This document shows positions 1 to 10,862 of a stretch of DNA of 64,000 bases, piece after piece. This stretch comes from Megascapheus bottae (Eukaryota > Chordata > Mammalia > Rodentia > Geomyidae): NCBI GenBank assembly GCA_024803745.1, contig JANJXV010000004.1, positions 47,943,358 to 48,007,357 of the forward strand. The letters are read 5' to 3'. The position numbers were made by a program, and so were the translations under genes. The notes under the pieces are model-generated. The model made no database searches. It was not told the origin of the DNA and saw only the letters and a program-made list of their open reading frames with translations. Position 1 is the stretch's first letter, and every line of letters begins with the position of its first letter.

Positions 1-119
1 AGACAGACAGACACAGAGAGAGACAGACAGACAGAGACAGAGAGACAGACAGACAGAGACAGAGACAGAGAGACAGACAGAGACAAAGAGAGAGACAGAG
101 AGACACGGAGAGAGGACAG
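1..119. repeat. Simple repeat (GACA/GAGA)n
   Basis: An interrupted AGAC tetranucleotide and GA array that begins before the window edge. It is all purine apart from regular C. Confidence 0.95.
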
Positions 120-969
120 AGGTGTGGGGACATTAATGAATGTAAAATTAACAGAAAGAAGTACATTATATTTTAGAAGTGCACTATGATAAAAATCTAA
201 AATTTAACCAGTCACTTGCTAATTATTCAGTTTATGGGTTTCTAATATCATTTGCTGTTGGTGTTTCCTCTTCTTCCTTGAGGAATTTCTGGTGGTATTC
301 CAGTCCCCTTTAAGCCCTCAAGAGACTCTTGAGACCCACACATTGTATGAATGGGGAGGCAGTTAAGAGGCTGGGGCTCAGGATTCCTGCTGGGTTGCTC
401 ACTGGAGTAAGCCTTGAGTAGACTGCAGCACAGGGGAGTCTTTATGGCTAATGTAGAGCACAGTGGAATTTCAGTGAGAACACAGCAGGCTGTGCATGCC
501 TTGGTGAAGATATTAGCCATAAACCATGAAGGTCCCTGCATCTACTGAAGAAAGGATGCTTGACTGGGCTCTTCAGGTGCTGGATGCATTCTGCTATGGG
601 GGCAGCTCAGTGACCTCAACGACAACCGCACACTGAAATTACCGGGGAAAGTTTAGCCTCCATCTTCAACCTCCAAACAGAATCTGTATCTGTTGAAGGC
701 TTCTCAAACATTGGTACTTTCACAGAGCATTCACATGATGGGGATGTTGACCTGTGTCTATCTAGTTAGCAAACAAGAACAATTTTTACCGGTTTTACTT
801 CATGCAGAAAACCATGCTGAAAATCTTATCATAAAATTGAAGCTTGGAGAGGTATGATTTGCTTCATGACTTGCTACAAATTACAGTTCCATAGCCAGTC
901 TAGTTGGCTTCAGAAGGAAGGCGTTTTAGTTGATTTTGAATAGACTTACTTTACAAATCAACATACATA
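120..969. other. No gene seen; unassigned sequence
   Basis: Mixed-composition DNA. A 97-codon open frame on the - strand at 248-541 has no recognisable domain and no exon context. I see no repeat family I can name with confidence. Confidence 0.5.
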
Positions 970-1168
970 ATAAACATAAAAGCTGGCTGAAATAGATCAG
1001 GGCAGTATTTTTTGCTAGGGAGATTGGAGTTCAAGGCCAACCTGGGCAAAATGTGTAGGAGCTAAAGAAAAGCTGGGTGTGGTGGGTTCAAGTCAATTAT
1101 TTTAATTAATATGAGGTATAAATAGGAGGATCTCAATCCAGGCCAGTTCAGGATTAAATGTGAGACCC
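970..1168 (+). repeat. Degraded B1/7SL-like SINE pieces
   Basis: Short matches to the B1 pattern (GAGTTCAAGGCCAACCTGGGC near 1030, GCTGGGTGTGGTGGG near 1069, GTGAGACCCTCATT at the end) in AT-rich filler. Strongly diverged; the boundaries are uncertain. Confidence 0.35.
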
Positions 1169-1169
1169 T

Positions 1170-2065
1170 CATTTCTGGGTATTCTGTTCCTCAGGCCTAT
1201 TCTTCTGTCAGTGCAAGCTGCTTTTATTAAATATGGTTTGTAATACAGTTTGAAGTTTGGTATTGATATTCTTTCAGCACTGTTCTTCCTGCTGAGGATT
1301 GTTTTTGCTCTTCAGGGTCTTTTATTATACCAGATGAAGTTTTGGATTGCTTTTTCTATCTCACTGAAGAATGTTGTTAGAATTTTGATGGGCATTGGAT
1401 TACATTTGTAGATATCTTTGGACAGGATTGCCATTTTCACATTATTAATCCTCCCAGTCCAGGAGTATGAAAGTTTTTTTTTCCATTTCCTTAAATCAGC
1501 TTTAATTTCCTTTTTCAAGTTTTAAAAGTTCTCATCATTCAGATTCTTCACATCTTTGGTCAAGTTAATTCCTAGGTATTTTGTTGACTTATTTTGAAGC
1601 TATTACAAGTGGAGATGCTTTCCAGATTTCAGTCTGGATCTCCTCATTGATGGCAGGCTACTCAGCAAACCAATGGACCACAAGAATGTGGCATAGATAC
1701 ACAATAGAATTCTATGCTTCCACCATAAAGGATGAAATTGTACCTTTCATATGGAAATGGAAAAACTTGGAAGAAATTATATTAAGTGAAGTAAGCCAGA
1801 CTCAAAGAAACAGGTTTCATGGTTTCCTTCATTTTTATTGAAACTACCTATAAATCTACAAGTAAACACATTGCGTGGTAAAAGACAAAAATACACTTGG
1901 ACATTGGACATGATAAATTATACAGGACTGTAGACATTCACACAGTGAGACCAGAGGAGACAATTCTGAGAAGTGGATCACAAAAGCTATGTGCACATGA
2001 GTATATGAAATGATGTTTACTGAAATGAATTCCAAGAAATAGATAGCGTTTTGTTGTTGTTAATT
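1170..2065 (+). mobile_element. L1 retrotransposon with inverted 5' part (ORF2 C-terminal region and 3' UTR)
   Basis: At 1170 to about 1662 the - strand encodes L1 ORF2 (residues such as [19 protein letters not shown] are typical of the region after the reverse transcriptase). From about 1663 the + strand encodes the ORF2 C-terminus and then a 3' UTR. An upstream segment inverted against a downstream one is the signature of twin priming. The reading frame is short and defective. A dimeric SINE interrupts the 3' UTR at 2066-2256, and the L1 resumes afterwards. I found no clear target-site duplication. Confidence 0.8.
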
Positions 2066-2256
2066 TTTGGCAGTCCTGGGTCTTGAACTCAGGGCCTGTG
2101 CACCATCCTTGAGCATTCCTAAGGCTAGTGCTCTACCACTTGAGCCACAGCACCATTTCTGGCTTTTCCTGTGTATGTGGTATGGAGGAATGAGATCCAG
2201 GGGTTTGTGCATGCTAGGCAAGCACTCTACCACTAGGCCACAACCCTGGTCCTTGC
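2066..2256 (-). mobile_element. Dimeric ID-like tRNA SINE
   Basis: On the - strand it reads as two tRNA-like units. The first has GGCCTAGTGGTAGAGTGCTTGCC; the second has GTGGCTCAAGTGGTAGAGC and a B-box-like GAGTTCAAG. An A-rich tail (T-rich on +) lies at the left end. It is inserted in the 3' UTR of the surrounding L1. Confidence 0.9.
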
Positions 2257-2600
2257 TTTTGTTTTTATTTTATTTTCTGTTTTTTTTTTTTTTCCTTTGG
2301 TGCTGCTTTTGATTTCAGTACCTCCTGTCTTAGATATAAGTTTATCTGTTTAGGGGAGGGTAAAAGGGAACAGAAATGGTGGGTCAAAGGGTGAACACAT
2401 GTAGCAAAGATACTCACTAGACACTATGCTGGAAATGAACTTTGGAGGAGGGGAGGGTCAGGGGAAATCTTGGAGAAAACAAGGGAGGAGGTGACACTGT
2501 TCAAAAAGAAATGCACTCATTACCAGACTTACATAGCTGTAATAACCCCTCTGTCTATCACCTTTGCAGTAAAATAATAAAGAAAATACTTCCAGAAAAT
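2257..2600 (+). mobile_element. L1 3' UTR, continuation after SINE
   Basis: It matches, with divergence, the L1 3' UTR at 58560-58778 and 59808-59850: the same GGGAGGGTAA..., TACTCACTAGACACT... and AAAAAGAAATG... blocks in the same order. It ends in an AATAAA-like A-rich tail near 2585. It contains a T12-13 run at 2279. Confidence 0.75.
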
Positions 2601-3540
2601 AGTCTATCTTCCATATGTATAGTATTCTATACAGCTTTCAAATAAAACTTGTAAAATGAACAAGTGCAAGAAATTGTCTTGTGTGGGAAGATAAAAAAAA
2701 AGCTGGCAAAATATAAATGTCTCCATTCTATCTTTGAAAGGATAAAGAATAAGTTACTAAAGTGTGAAAATGAACTTGAGCAATATGGCCCTTGTATACT
2801 GTCATGTGGTTAATCATAAAGCATACTTTTCCCCCCAAGTTGAATGAATACATGAGAAACAAGGGATATTTCTATGGCTGCTTACCAAGTTGAATGGATT
2901 ACATAATATTCTAAGTCCTAACCAGGAATTTTAGTTGGAGTGTAGGATGGCAGAGTTATAATTTAAGGAAAAAAAACAATATACTTGTTCTTACAGTCTT
3001 GGAGCTGGGGTGGGGGAACAATCCTGTTGGTGGCAGTGGTGGGGATGAGTGAGTACATTCTGGGAATCTATACTCCAGCTACTCAATGTCACCCCCCCTT
3101 GCTTATTAGCAACACTATCCTTTCCTTAGGGAACCTTTCCTACTAAGTCCTCAGCATCGGGTGTACGCGGAGAATGAGACAGGTATGTTGTTTCCCCTGA
3201 CATTTTTCAGACATAGACAAATGAGTCCAACCTGGCTCTGTTCCTTCCAAATCATGGAAATTCATGAGTAGCTCAGAGATGAGTACAGCATCCCAGTGGG
3301 TCCAAGAAAGATGAAACTCGGTGTGTGTTCTCTGGCTGATAGGGTCCACTGCCAATGAGGTTGAAGGAATCCCTGGAGGTGAATGTATGGACTCCACTAG
3401 AGACAACTGAACCAGATGATCTTCAAGCACAGTCAAGGCAAGAAATCTTTGGAAACATTCTTGTTTGTGTGTTCTTCTCTTGAGATTTATGGATAATGAA
3501 GCAGTAAACAAGCCCTCTTCTGTAGGTTTTCTTCCCTTTT
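2601..3540. other. No gene seen; unassigned sequence
   Basis: AT-rich unassigned DNA up to about 3000, then more balanced sequence. The 122-codon - strand open frame at 3143-3511 has no domain I recognise and no splice or conservation support, so it is treated as chance. Confidence 0.45.
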
Positions 3541-3740
3541 AAAACATACTTTATTGTAAGGGTGATTGATGTCAGAGGGGTTATAGTTACATAAATAAGG
3601 TAATAAGTACATTTCTTAAGTCAGTATGAGTATGAGTCACATCCTAGTATCCAGACTCTAGGTGAGCTTACCATACAAGTTTTATATATTCTCACGTTTG
3701 CTTACTGCTAACTGTCCTTCCAAAAACTCCCTTTTGAAGG
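3541..3740 (-). mobile_element. L1 3' end fragment
   Basis: Reverse-oriented copy of the same L1 3' terminus found at 28024, 49751 and 63336 (on the - strand TAACTATAACCCCTCTGAC... then ACAATAAAGTA). It is 5'-truncated and lies 0.5 kb before the CpG island. Confidence 0.6.
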
Positions 3741-4269
3741 CCAACGTTTAGATCCTTCACCTTTGGTAACAGAAGTTGCTTCCTTCTTTTCCCCCCAACA
3801 AGTTAGATCCCAGCATTGGTTTCAACAATAGCTGTGGGAAGGACTGACTCAGAGCTCAGTTGAGGATGGTGATAGCTCCTGTGCTAATGATTTTCTGAGT
3901 GAATTAGAAAATGCCTCTCCCTCCCTTGGGCTAGGATAGGTGGCTTGGGTGGACAGGACAGGGCTCCCCTGTGAGCCTCCTGGGCCTGCGCAGGTGGCTG
4001 CCTTGGTCTGGGGTGGGGGAATCAGGGTGGCTGATGGTGAAGGGACACACCACCAGGTGTCCCTGGAAAGCAGCTCCACTTGATCTGAAGGTGGGACCCC
4101 ATCTCCAGAGCCTTCTCTCTCTCTGTAGCGATGATCTCTGTAGCCAATCCACGCTAGGAAAAGTCAGTGGAGCTGCACATCCCGTTGGCGACCACCAAGG
4201 ACGGAGTGGCCACAGGGAAAGAGTACAGTAAAGCAGAGGCAGAGGCGGGTGTTGGGGTTCGTTCCCAAC
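3741..4269. other. Promoter-proximal unique sequence
   Basis: GC content rises gradually toward the CpG island. It contains CCTGCGCAGG at about 3985. Possible upstream regulatory DNA; no gene is recognised in any frame. Confidence 0.4.
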
Positions 4270-5400
4270 TATTTAGTGTTGAGTGTCCTGCGCTCCTGGA
4301 TGCGCCTGCGTTTCACGGTGGGAGAGGAGGAAGGGCCGCCTGGGAGGGAAGGCCAGCAGCTAGGGACACACGATCCCCCGGGGAGCTGTACATTCCTGGC
4401 TCAGGCCAGAGCAGTGTCCCGGCGTGGGGACTCAGTGAGAGGGGTATCCCCCAGCTGATGAGGCAGTGAGGTGCAAGCCCAGGGGGGCCTCTGGACTGGT
4501 ACTGAGCCCCTGGTGGGACGCGGGGTGGGAATGGGGGTGGGGGCTTTGCCAGGGTGCAAAGGGAAACCCAAGGGAGAGGGGAGCATGGACCCCGACTTCT
4601 CCTTCCCACCTTCCTGCCTCCTGCCTCCATCCCATCTCCGATGCCCAAGCCTCCAACGGGGCCCGGCGCCTTTAAGAAGCAGCTTTGGTTACCCTGGGGG
4701 CGGGAACCCCTCGGCAGCTCTCCGGGGCGGAGGCGCCGGCCGCAGTGCACCCCACTTTCGGCCCCGGCTCTCCCCCACCTCCCCCTCCCCGCCCCGCGCC
4801 ACCACAGCCGGGCTCCTCCCTCTCCTTCCCCCTCTCTTCCTCCTCCTCCCCCTCCTCCCCGTGGAAGCCGGGTTCTCGGCGGCCCGGCAGCGGAGCGGGG
4901 GGGGGCGCTATGTCGGGAAAGTTCCCGGTGGGTCGGGAGGGGGCCCTGCTCCCCGGGCTCCGCCGGAGGCGCCCGCGCGCGGCCCGCGGTACCAGGTGAG
5001 GGGGTCCGGGGCTGGGCCGGGGCGGGGGCGCAGCGGGGCGCGCGCAGGGCGGCGGGCGCGGGGCGCGGGGCTGAAGTTGAGCTGGGGAGCCGGGGTGGGG
5101 GCTGGGGTTGGCGCGGGTCCAGCGGCCGGCGGCACACGTGGGCGCGGCGGGGCAGGGGATTCCCGGGGCTCCCCCCCCCCGCGCCCCTACTCCTCGTCCC
5201 TCCCGTCCGCAGAGCCCAGCTAGGCCTTCGAGGAAAGCGGGCGCCCCCGGAGGACGGGGGGAGGGCTCGGGAACTTTTCCACGGGGGGCTCCGCGGCGCC
5301 CGCCCCCCTCCGCCAGGATCCCCGCGCCCTGAGCCCGAGCCCGGTTCTCACTCCCTCCCCTCCCTCTGGCTCCTTTTAGGAATCTCAGCCCCCCCCCCCC
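4270..5400 (+). promoter_or_regulatory. GPR63: CpG-island promoter, probably of GPR63
   Basis: This is the only long GC-rich, CpG-dense stretch in the window; all surrounding DNA is CpG-poor. It carries GC boxes (about 4696-4704, 4724-4730, 4787-4796 on the reverse strand, 5019-5027) and a CACGTG E-box at 5135-5140. There is no clear TATA box, as expected of a broad CpG-island promoter. Long open frames on both strands here are a by-product of high GC and show no recognisable protein. Assignment to GPR63 rests on position and orientation: the coding exon is the next gene feature downstream on the same strand, and the human gene also has a non-coding first exon far upstream. The island could also fire antisense. 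Confidence 0.8.
4670..4995 (+). other. GPR63: Predicted GPR63 first exon (non-coding) and splice donor
   Basis: The sequence ACCAG|GTGAGG at 4995/4996 is a near-perfect donor inside the CpG island. The exon's 5' edge is a guess from the GC boxes just upstream. An ATG at 4910 (G at -3) stays open to the donor. Joined to the acceptor at 36368 it would remain open to the TGA at 36472-36474, giving a possible splice-spanning upstream ORF of roughly 63 codons. No protein family is recognised in it. Confidence 0.5.
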
Positions 5401-5695
5401 TTCCTCTATGTCTCTTTGTCTCTCTGTCTCTGTCTCTGTCTCTGCCTGCCTGCCTGCCTGCCTGTCTGCCTGCCTGTCTGCCTGCCTGCCTGCCTGCCTG
5501 TCTGCCTGCCTGTCTGTCTGTCTGTCGGTCTGTCTGTCTCTCTGTTTCTCTCTCCCCCCCCTTCTCTGTCTCTGTCTCTCATCTCCGTTCCCCGCCCCCT
5601 CCCTGCCTCTGTCTTCTCTCTTATTTCTTCTCTCCCTCTCTCTCTCTCTCTCCCTCTCTCTCTCTCTCCCTCTCTCCCTCTCTCCCTCTCTCCCC

Positions 5696-5755
<60 letters not shown>

Positions 5756-5780
5756 CTCCCTCTCCCCCCCCCCCCCCAGC
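5395..5780. repeat. Large pyrimidine tract: (TGCC/TGTC)n then (CT)n
   Basis: An almost unbroken C/T strand with G mainly in a TGCC/TGTC array at about 5440-5540, followed by CT and CCCTCT runs and a C-run near 5765. It sits at the downstream edge of the CpG island, inside the predicted intron. Open frames across it encode only Leu/Ser/Pro/Cys repeats and are not genes. Confidence 0.95.
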
Positions 5781-6330
5781 AGCTCAGTGCCCCACCACCG
5801 TCTCTCTCCCTCCCTTAGCCTGTCTCTTTGCCACTCTGGAAATTCTGAAAGTTCAGGATCCTTCCCGGATATATCTTTAGGAAAGATTTCCCCTATTTTG
5901 AAAGGATGGTGGAGCCTTGATGAACTCAGATTCAGAGTAGGTACAGAAGATTAGACACCTTGTAGTAGGGTTAAATTTTTTTGTTTGTTTCATTCGGATA
6001 GGATGAAGTTTAACTTTAAACACACACACACACACACTTCGCTCTTTTCTTGGTGATTTATTTGTTCAAATAACGTTTAGATTGGTAATACTTCCACTAA
6101 ACCTAGGAGTCGCATGTTTCTAAGAATGGGCTACAAAATTTGATCTTTCTTGCATGACCGTGCACAATACTGCTTCAGGCAGTTCTACCCATGGATGAGA
6201 CCTACCCTATTAATTCAGGATATTTATTGCACCAATGGGGAAGTTGTCTTTTTTCATGTGTTCCATGGGTGAAGGAAAGAACCCAGGTGTCCTCACCTCA
6301 CACAGAGGTGTTTTCGTTTTTGTTTGTTTG
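5781..6330. other. No gene seen; intronic sequence with short (CA)n
   Basis: Unassigned intronic DNA with a (CA)9 run at about 6020-6037. Confidence 0.5.
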
Positions 6331-6332
6331 CT

Positions 6333-6427
6333 TGCTTTTTCTGTGTATGTGGTACCAAGGAGTTGAACCCAGGGCTTCATGCATGCTAGACAAACACTCT
6401 ACCCCTAGGCCAAACTCCCTGCCTGGC
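6333..6427 (-). mobile_element. ID-like tRNA SINE, single unit
   Basis: The - strand shows the first tRNA unit only (GGCCTAGGGGTAGAGTG, then GGTTCAACTCC as B box, then a GGTACCACATACACAG block). It may be a 3'-truncated dimer or a monomer. Confidence 0.75.
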
Positions 6428-6911
6428 ACACTAAGGTGTTTGAATGTCTAAGGTCAGCTACAAATGAGTGCTGATGGAGTTGCCCTGAATTGTGTGAACT
6501 GCTGCCCAGCCAAAATCTTCCTGACATCACTGATTGCATCATCCAGAGCCAGGGAGCAATAACAATAGAATATGGGAGCTTGTTTAAAGAAGTGTCATGC
6601 TGTATCTTAAATTTGCAAGCATGGGTTTCACACATAATTTTATATGAAATACACACTTATGTGTATCAGATAGGGTAGGAATCATTTTATTTAAAGTAGG
6701 GAAGTTTTAAAAGCATTTCAGAGTAACCATTAACGTAGTTAACTTTTGTTTGGGACATAAATTTTTGTCTCTTGAGTATAGTCCTGCAGCTTTGCTATCA
6801 GGTATACTAGAATGAAACACGAAACAACAGCAACAAGTGCATATCTCCAGTATTTCCTGAGAATTTGGAATCAACTGCACATTCTATATTGGCTTAGAAA
6901 GGTCACACACT
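6428..6911. other. No gene seen; intronic sequence
   Basis: Unassigned sequence with no recognised repeat or gene. Confidence 0.45.
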
Positions 6912-7160
6912 AGCCGGGTGTGGTGGCTCATGCTGGTAATCCTAGCTACTGAGAAGGCTGAGATCTGAGGATCATGGCTCAAAGCCAGCCTGGGCACTAA
7001 ATTCTGTGGGACTATTATCAATTAAGTACTAGAAAACTGGAAACGGCACGGTGGCTCAAGGGGTAGGGCTGTAGCCTCCAGCTGAAGAGCTTAGGGTCAG
7101 CACCCAAGCCCAGAGTTCAAGCCCCACAACTGACCACCCCCCCAAAAAAATGGGAGAAGA
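6912..7160 (+). mobile_element. Composite SINE: 7SL/B1-like head plus tRNA unit
   Basis: It starts GCCGGGTGTGGTGGCTCATGC and continues through TAATCCTAGCTACT, GCTGAGATCTGAGGATCA and CAAAGCCAGCC (B1-like), a linker with ATCAATTAAGTACTAGAAAAC, then a tRNA-like unit GTGGCTCAAGGGGTAG ... AGTTCAAGCCCC and an A-rich tail. Confidence 0.9.
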
Positions 7161-7345
7161 AAAAAAAAAGAAAAGTCACATTCTTGAAACCCTAACTGCA
7201 TTTACCTGAAGTCTGGTGTAATCTAGGCAAGCTTGTAGGATTTCTCGGGTGCATGCCAATTAGTTCCTAGAACTGTATTAATTAATGTGATTAATGAAAT
7301 TTTGTATATTTGATTTGGGATGATTGTTTCACGAGTGGTTCTTCT

Positions 7346-7348
<3 letters not shown>

Positions 7349-7393
<45 letters not shown>

Positions 7394-7420
7394 ACGTGTG
7401 CATGCGCATGTGCGCACATG
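7349..7420. repeat. (TG)n microsatellite with alternating purine-pyrimidine extension
   Basis: (TG)22 followed by alternating CACGTGTGCATGCGCATG-type sequence that includes a 16-bp palindrome at 7406-7421. Potential Z-DNA. Confidence 0.9.
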
Positions 7421-7650
7421 CCAGTCCTGGGGCTTGAACTCAGAGTCGGTCACTATAAGCTTTTTTGCTTAAAGCTAGTGCTCTACCACTTGAGTCATAG
7501 CTCAATGTCATTTTTTTTTTTTTTGGTGATTAATTGGAGATGTGAGTTTGGTGGACTTTCTTGCCAACGTTGGCTTTGAACCATGGTCATCTGATGTCAG
7601 CTTCCTGAGTAGCTAGGATTATAGGCATGAGCCACTGGCATCCAGCTGAA
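7421..7650 (-). mobile_element. Composite SINE (7SL-like head plus tRNA unit)
   Basis: The left end is the complement of the tRNA unit (GGGGCTTGAACTCAGAG ... CTCTACCACTTGAGTCA). The right end is the complement of the B1-like head (GAGTAGCTAGGATTATAGGC ... GAGCCACTGG). Confidence 0.88.
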
Positions 7651-8217
7651 TGATTATGTCTTTATTGATGATATATACACATATACATAGTATATATATA
7701 CACACACATGTCTCACATACATGCACATGGATTTATGTAGGTATTGCAACCTCATCACATGTATATTCCTATAAGTCTGTCTAGCACAGGGATCTGAAGA
7801 TTCATATGCACTGAGAACAGCAGGTCTAAAAGATCACAAGCTAAAAATACTTCTTGTTAGGGCTTGTCATTTTCAGCAGTTTAGCTAAAAGAAAAAAAAA
7901 TCTGTCTTCAAAACATGTTCTTGATTTCCTACAAAGCTTGAACCAGGGGGCAAAAAACTGTCTTACACTGTACACTGTGTCTTAACTGATGGATGATTGA
8001 GCCAAGAATTTATTAGCTCCCATAATTTTACCTTTTAGTAGATCCAAGCTAGATAAAACTTAGGATGTCATTATAATGTTTTCTTCTTTTAGCACTTCCA
8101 TAACCAAAAATAGACATCGAGAACATTTGCTATAATTGGAGGGTTAAGATAGCAGGCCTCAAAGGCATAAGTGACATCTTGGAAGTCCTGTTATTCTAAT
8201 TTGTGAACTTTGTCTCC
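7651..8217. other. No gene seen; AT-rich intronic sequence
   Basis: A short TATACA-type run near 7670-7700, otherwise unassigned. Confidence 0.45.
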
Positions 8218-8220
8218 ATG

Positions 8221-8427
8221 GCAGAGGGAAGGGGTAGAGGGAAGGAAGAAAGAAGGAGAAAAGGAAAAGAGAGAGGGAGAGAAAGTAGAAAGAAAGGAGA
8301 GAAGGAAGGAAGAGGAATAAAGAGGAAAGAAAAAAGGAAAGAAGGAGATAAGGGAGGGAGGCAGGGAGTGAGAAAAGGAAGAAATGGAAGGAGGGAAGGA
8401 AAGAATGGAAGGAAGGGAAAAAGGACA
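8221..8427. repeat. Polypurine tract (GGAA/GAAA)n
   Basis: About 200 bases of almost pure A/G with irregular GGAA, GAAAG and GGGA units. Open frames across it are Lys/Arg/Glu or Ser/Phe/Leu runs and are not genes. Confidence 0.95.
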
Positions 8428-9254
8428 GTAAATCATACTTCTGATTCATGTTTAGGTAAATAATACCTCTAATTCAGTGCTGATGTCATTATAGAGAAAA
8501 TTTATCCCTTTCACCTTTGCATTGCTTTTCAATCATAGTTCATGGCAGAAACTGCTAAATTTGAGTTGTGGTTTGAAAGTCAGAAATGAAATGAATTACA
8601 TGTTGGACTGAGTTTTGCTTTGGTTAATTCAGTACTTCCTTTAAATGGGGAGCCATGGCTCCCCTTTGCAATAGACATTCCCTGCCCTCCATCCCTTCCC
8701 CCATGTGTCATGTATATGTTTAGGGTGAGGCCTTGGTATTTACTTGAATACATTAACAGGTTTCACAGCATTTCTATTTATGTCTGTAGCTGTCAAGCAA
8801 TAACATTTCCCATGCTTGAGGTCATAGACTATAACCAATTGTAATTTCATTTTCGTGGGAATTTTATGTTTGAGGTCAGCTGTGACCCTCATTTGAACTA
8901 GATGATGCACAGAATTGATACTTTTGCAACCACAAGACATGGAGAATCTGTCACATAATTTGCAGTGTGGGCAGCTCCAACGTTCTTGAATGTTTAGTTG
9001 GCTGGAGGCAAGTGTGCTGTTCTTCTGACACATGGTATCGAAAGCTGACAGCAAGCTCTTTCCAAGTCTGACACAGAAGATTAAATGCCTTTTGCCAGTG
9101 TGCCAGTAAGTATGGGCAAGATGGATAAGTGGAACCTACTCATTTCTCTTTGTGTGACAGGAGATTTAGAAAGAAAACTCAGGAATAAAAGTATGAACAT
9201 ACTGGAAAGCAAAGCTCATTCATTCATGTTTGTTATACATGTAATGAAGTTAGG

Positions 9255-9297
<43 letters not shown>

Positions 9298-9594
9298 GAA
9301 TAGAGAGGTTTTGCATATTCCAGCAAACATTTTTTTTCCCCTTGCAAAAGGCAAAGGATGCTTTGTATTTGTATGCATATCTTCCCAGGATGAACTGAGA
9401 GGAAAAAATTTGGAGCAGACATCCTCAGTTTGAGATACATGATGAAAGCCTGGCACAGATATTAATTAACTCTTAAGTAATTTTCACTTGTCACTTTTAT
9501 TCTGATCCAAATTTCAGGCCTCTTTAATTGTCTATGCATGTTGTAGTTCTAGAATAATTCATATATTTCATTGGGTCTTTAAAAGGCAGAAAAG
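8428..9594. other. No gene seen; intronic sequence with (GT)n
   Basis: Unassigned except for a (GT)21 run at about 9255-9297. The - strand 104-codon open frame at 8740-9054 has no recognisable feature. Confidence 0.5.
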
Positions 9595-9597
9595 AGA

Positions 9598-9765
9598 GCT
9601 AGGCTTGAAGCAAGGCCAGGCAGGAAAATTTGTGAAACTCTTATTTTCAGTTAAGTATCAAAAAGATAGACGTAGAGCTGTGATTCAAATGGTAGAACAC
9701 TATCATTGAGCAAAAAGTCTCAGGGACAGCTCTCAGGCCCTGAGTTCAATCTGGGAATCCCCCAG
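9598..9765 (+). mobile_element. Composite SINE, 5'-truncated
   Basis: Linker (CAGGAAAATTTGTGAAACTC) and tRNA unit (GAGCTGTGATTCAAATGGTAGAAC ... CCTGAGTTCAA). The head is largely missing. Confidence 0.75.
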
Positions 9766-10629
9766 AATTCCTACGAACAAGTAGGAAAGGATAAGTACAT
9801 TTTCCTTTGGGAAAATGGTAACTAGACTGCTGAATTGTGTTCCTAAGAATTGATTAACATAGGTGCAGGTGATTGATAGTCTGGCTGGCTGGGAATTTTT
9901 TTTGTTTAATCTACATTGGGCATTGGAGAATGTAAGTTCTTTAGAATAAATTATCTTATACAGACAAGAATAATAACAGCATTTACTTCAATAGGTGACT
10001 CCTACTTTATCATCTTTTTTTTCCTTTTGAGTTCTGTTTTTTTTTTAAGCTTATCCTCTTAACTGTAAATATATACTGTTTTCCACAAGCCTTACAGTTG
10101 TGCTAAAGTCCAGCCTAAGAATGCAGACGCGGTGATGCGTACATTTACCAGTAATCATAGTGTGAGGGAGCAGAGACAAGGAGAACTGAGAGTTCAAGTC
10201 TAATCTGGCAAATATTTTATATTTGGGTTAATGGTCACACTTCCTTCAGGTTGTGTGTATAATAATCCACTTGGATCAACCCTTCATAAACCGTGATACC
10301 TTCTCAATTTATATTTTCCACTACTAACAAGAAGTCCATGTTTGAATTTTCTAAGTTCATTCCCACTCTACTTTTTGTTCTGCCTTCTTTTGCATTACCC
10401 AGTCCTTTAATGAAGTATTCTGAATTTTCAAAGTCTCCCCATTTTCTGTAAGTTATGTAAAATTGCCCTTACTGAAGGTGTAATGAGGTTGGCAAAACCT
10501 CCTTTCTATCTGTATTTCATGTGTAGCCACACTTGTGGGATTCCAGATAATTATTACTTATTTTTATACCTTAATAGGTATTTTTTTCTCATCATAGAAA
10601 TGAAGCTAGTCCATTATAAAAATTTATCT
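9766..10629. other. No gene seen; a degraded SINE head near 10110-10215
   Basis: A B1-like trace (GATGCGTACATTTACCAGTAATCATAG ... AGAGTTCAAGTCTAATCTGG) occurs in otherwise unassigned AT-rich sequence. Confidence 0.35.
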
Positions 10630-10862
10630 AGCTGAGGATCATTGCCTCACACCTGTCATCTAGTTACTGTGGAGGCTGAGATCTGAGTGTCACAGTATAG
10701 ATCTAGCCAGAGCTCACAAATTTGTGAAACTCTTACTTCCAACCAGCCAGCTAAAAGCCAGAACTGGAGGGAGGATTCCAGTGGTAGAGTGCATGCTGTA
10801 AGCAAAACAACTACATGAGAGCAAGATGCCTTGAGGTTAAGCCCAATACTGTCACAAAAATT
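10630..10862 (+). mobile_element. Composite SINE, diverged
   Basis: Head with TTGCCTCACACCTGTCATC and GGCTGAGATCTGAG, linker, then a tRNA unit with CCAGTGGTAGAGTGCATG. More diverged than the copies at 59862 or 44358. Confidence 0.8.

Noticed and set aside
3143..3511. 122-codon - strand open frame near the promoter
   Set aside because: No domain, signal or repeat explanation. The length is within what chance allows in 64 kb.
4313..5954. Long open frames (up to 466 codons) on both strands across the CpG island and CT tract
   Set aside because: They exist because GC-rich and CT-repeat DNA has few stop codons. They are Pro/Ala/Gly/Arg or Ser/Leu runs with no domain, overlap each other in several frames, and cross a simple repeat.
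8221..8427. Basic or Ser/Phe-rich proteins across the purine tract
   Set aside because: Low-complexity translation of a GGAA-type simple repeat.
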